Source: Latrodectus hesperus (taxonomy: Eukaryota > Arthropoda > Arachnida > Araneae > Theridiidae). Taken from it: a stretch of DNA of 64,000 bases. Shown one piece after another: positions 62,436 to 64,000 of this stretch. The translations under genes were made by a program, and so were the position numbers. The notes beneath the pieces are model-generated. The model was not told the origin of the DNA. It did not search any database and saw nothing but the letters and a program-made list of their open reading frames with translations. The number at the start of each line of letters is the position of its first letter. Within the stretch, counting starts at the first letter, position 1. Location of the stretch: positions 83,501-147,500 of the forward strand of contig JAJQOW010000021.1 of assembly GCA_037975125.1 (NCBI GenBank). Reading direction: 5' to 3'.

Positions 62436-64000
62436 CACAGGTGGAAATGCAATTAAAGACCCTCAAAAATTCACTTATTTTTCATATGAAAGTGCATGAT
62501 ATTTTTTTGAATTACCTTAATTTATATCACATTCTAGTTCAATTATTCAATGTAAAAAAAATTGCAAACAAAAATTAACTTAGTGAGAAATTAGATCATT
62601 TAATCAAAAAATCAAAAATTTCGAGTGGATATGCAATTAAAGACACTTGTTTTTTCGAACAAATGTATTAATTAATAATGAGTAACAACTTCATTGTTTA
62701 CAATTACTTCATACATTCTATTTAGCATCGATTTCACAAGATTTTGAAGGTAATTTAATGGCAAATTTGACCATACATCACGAATTTTGTCATTTAAGTC
62801 CATTACTGATTCAACGTGGCCGTTTTCGTAAACTTTTTGGGTTATCAATCCCCAGATATTTTCATATAGGGTTCAGATCGGGGCTTCTAGCTGGCCAGTA
62901 CATAACCTTGATGTTTCGCTCCATGAAAAAGAATTTTGTTGCGTTAGAGTTGTGAATGTCTTGTTGAAATACCCAGGAATCTTCATCCATATCTTCGTCA
63001 TAATTCAACAGAACGTTATCAAGGAGCTCAGTATAATCGAAGGAATTCATTTTAGGCGTGATCCAACAGATGGCGGTTGTTCCACAGCTCGAGAAAGCTC
63101 CCCACACCATCAATGTGCATCCACCAAATTTGCGGCTAACTGAAATCTCCTTTTTGGTTCCTATGCGATGCTAGTAATACTTGTTTGATCTGGTTCATCT
63201 AAATTAAACATTTTCTCATCACGGAACACCAGATTGTTCCATTCAGAGTCCCAATTTGCATGTTTTTTTGCAAATTCCAAATGAGCCTTCTTATGCTGAA
63301 TACTTAAGAGATGTTTGTGAGGTTTTTTGCCCATTTAACAACTCCAGATTGACTGATTATTTGACTGATTCTTCGAGTTGTAACAGATAGGCATAAATCT
63401 CTTCTAATTTTAGTGGAATTTACGTTAGGTCTTATTGCCTTGCGAATTATCTGCCGCTTTTGACGGTCACTTACTTTACTATAAATACTTTGAGAAACCT
63501 CTTAACTCCATACATATCACCTAGATTTGAAAAATTGCACATAGTACAGTTGGAGAGCGATTATAATTTTCTTTGCAATTGACCTATTTGATTCGTCTTC
63601 TTCCTTTAAAATTCGAAATTTTGATCGCTCTTCTATCGAAAGCCCGATGTTACGTCCCATTCTGTAACTACCTTTGAATAACAAGTATTTGAGCCAAGAT
63701 GTTTCGAAATACTTAGTATTTAACACACCAGAGACCACAAACAGCTCCTTTTAAACACTTTAGAAATAAAAACGAAGTGGTAGATAGCTAAAATTTTCTA
63801 GATTTAAAGTAAGTGTCTTTAATTGCATTTTCACTCGAAATATTGGATTTTTTAAACTAAATCATGTAAATACTCACTAAATTAGTTTTTGTTTGCAAGT
63901 TTTTTGCACAAAATGATTGAAGACCAATACATTCTATTCAAATAAGGTTAGTACAAAAAAATAGCACGGGCATTTATAGGTAAAATAAGCTGAATTTTTG
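62436..64000 (-). mobile_element. Tc1-like transposon, left end complete, cut by window end (copy B)
   Basis: Begins CACAGGTGGAAATGCAATTA after TA at 62434-62435. The left terminal repeat is about 210 bp long and carries the direct repeat gtggaaatgcaattaaagac at 62441 and again, with one change, at 62625. The right inner repeat is at about 63814-63835. The outer right end lies beyond the window. This copy shows the complete IR/DR structure that copy A has lost on the left. Confidence 0.9.
62672..63660 (-). pseudogene. Tc1-family transposase, frameshifted (copy B)
   Basis: The start ATG is intact (MGRNIGLSIEERSKFRILKE). Frame is lost after SNRSIAKKI in the DNA-binding region. The catalytic part has MMVWGAFSSCGTT and SWVFQQDIHNSNATK, then YWPARSPDLNPI. 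A one-base insertion follows immediately before the catalytic Glu, so this copy cannot make the triad. The second Asp is again followed directly by IHN, the same shortened loop as in copy A. The frame resumes towards the C-terminus and ends near 62672. Confidence 0.92.

Overview
The window is eukaryotic, very AT-rich and crowded with transposable elements. The families present (tRNA-headed SINEs, a ZBED5-type hAT element, Tc1 and mariner elements, arthropod-type non-LTR retrotransposons) suggest an arthropod. A spider or other arachnid is my best guess, but that is an inference. There are no operons, CRISPR arrays or prokaryotic genes. Only the first 7.2 kb shows any sign of a host gene: one clean internal exon at 1511-1690 and a possible 3' exon at 6534-7191, whose open frame is split by a single TAA.

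Layout. 1-7200: candidate host exons in AT-rich sequence, with a nonautonomous hAT element (2451-2938) and old tRNA-like SINEs (5571-6195). 7886-9080: a (CA)93 microsatellite abutting an RNase H fragment of a LINE, then an internally deleted LINE on the opposite strand. 9107-9816: a partial third copy of a sequence found again at 19.3 and 48.9 kb. 9817-29034 (copy A) and about 35513-64000 (copy B) are two direct copies of one segment. Each copy holds a 73-bp satellite-like array, a 179-bp array, a microsatellite, a 3.3-kb hAT element, several SINEs, a 42-bp array, a 160-bp array and a Tc1-like element. Between the copies (29037-35512) lie LINE fragments, a broken mariner joined to a GGCC-rich island, and a long (TA)n.

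The copies differ in informative ways. The arrays have different unit counts. Copy B carries a 2-kb block with SINEs (about 41425-43377) and a 5.2-kb non-LTR retrotransposon (57149-62372). Copy A preserves the empty site of that retrotransposon. Copy A has lost 184 bp from one Tc1 terminal repeat by recombination between its direct repeats. Identity is patchy: a block of about 6.3 kb around the hAT element is almost identical, while the flanks differ by several percent by eye. This suggests gene conversion, or two haplotypes assembled in tandem.

Every transposase or reverse transcriptase in the window is broken. I do not see a working host pathway or an obviously new system. The points most worth following are the mosaic duplication, the Tc1 element with IR/DR ends and a shortened DD31E catalytic spacing, the GGCC island, and the possible stop-interrupted 3' exon.
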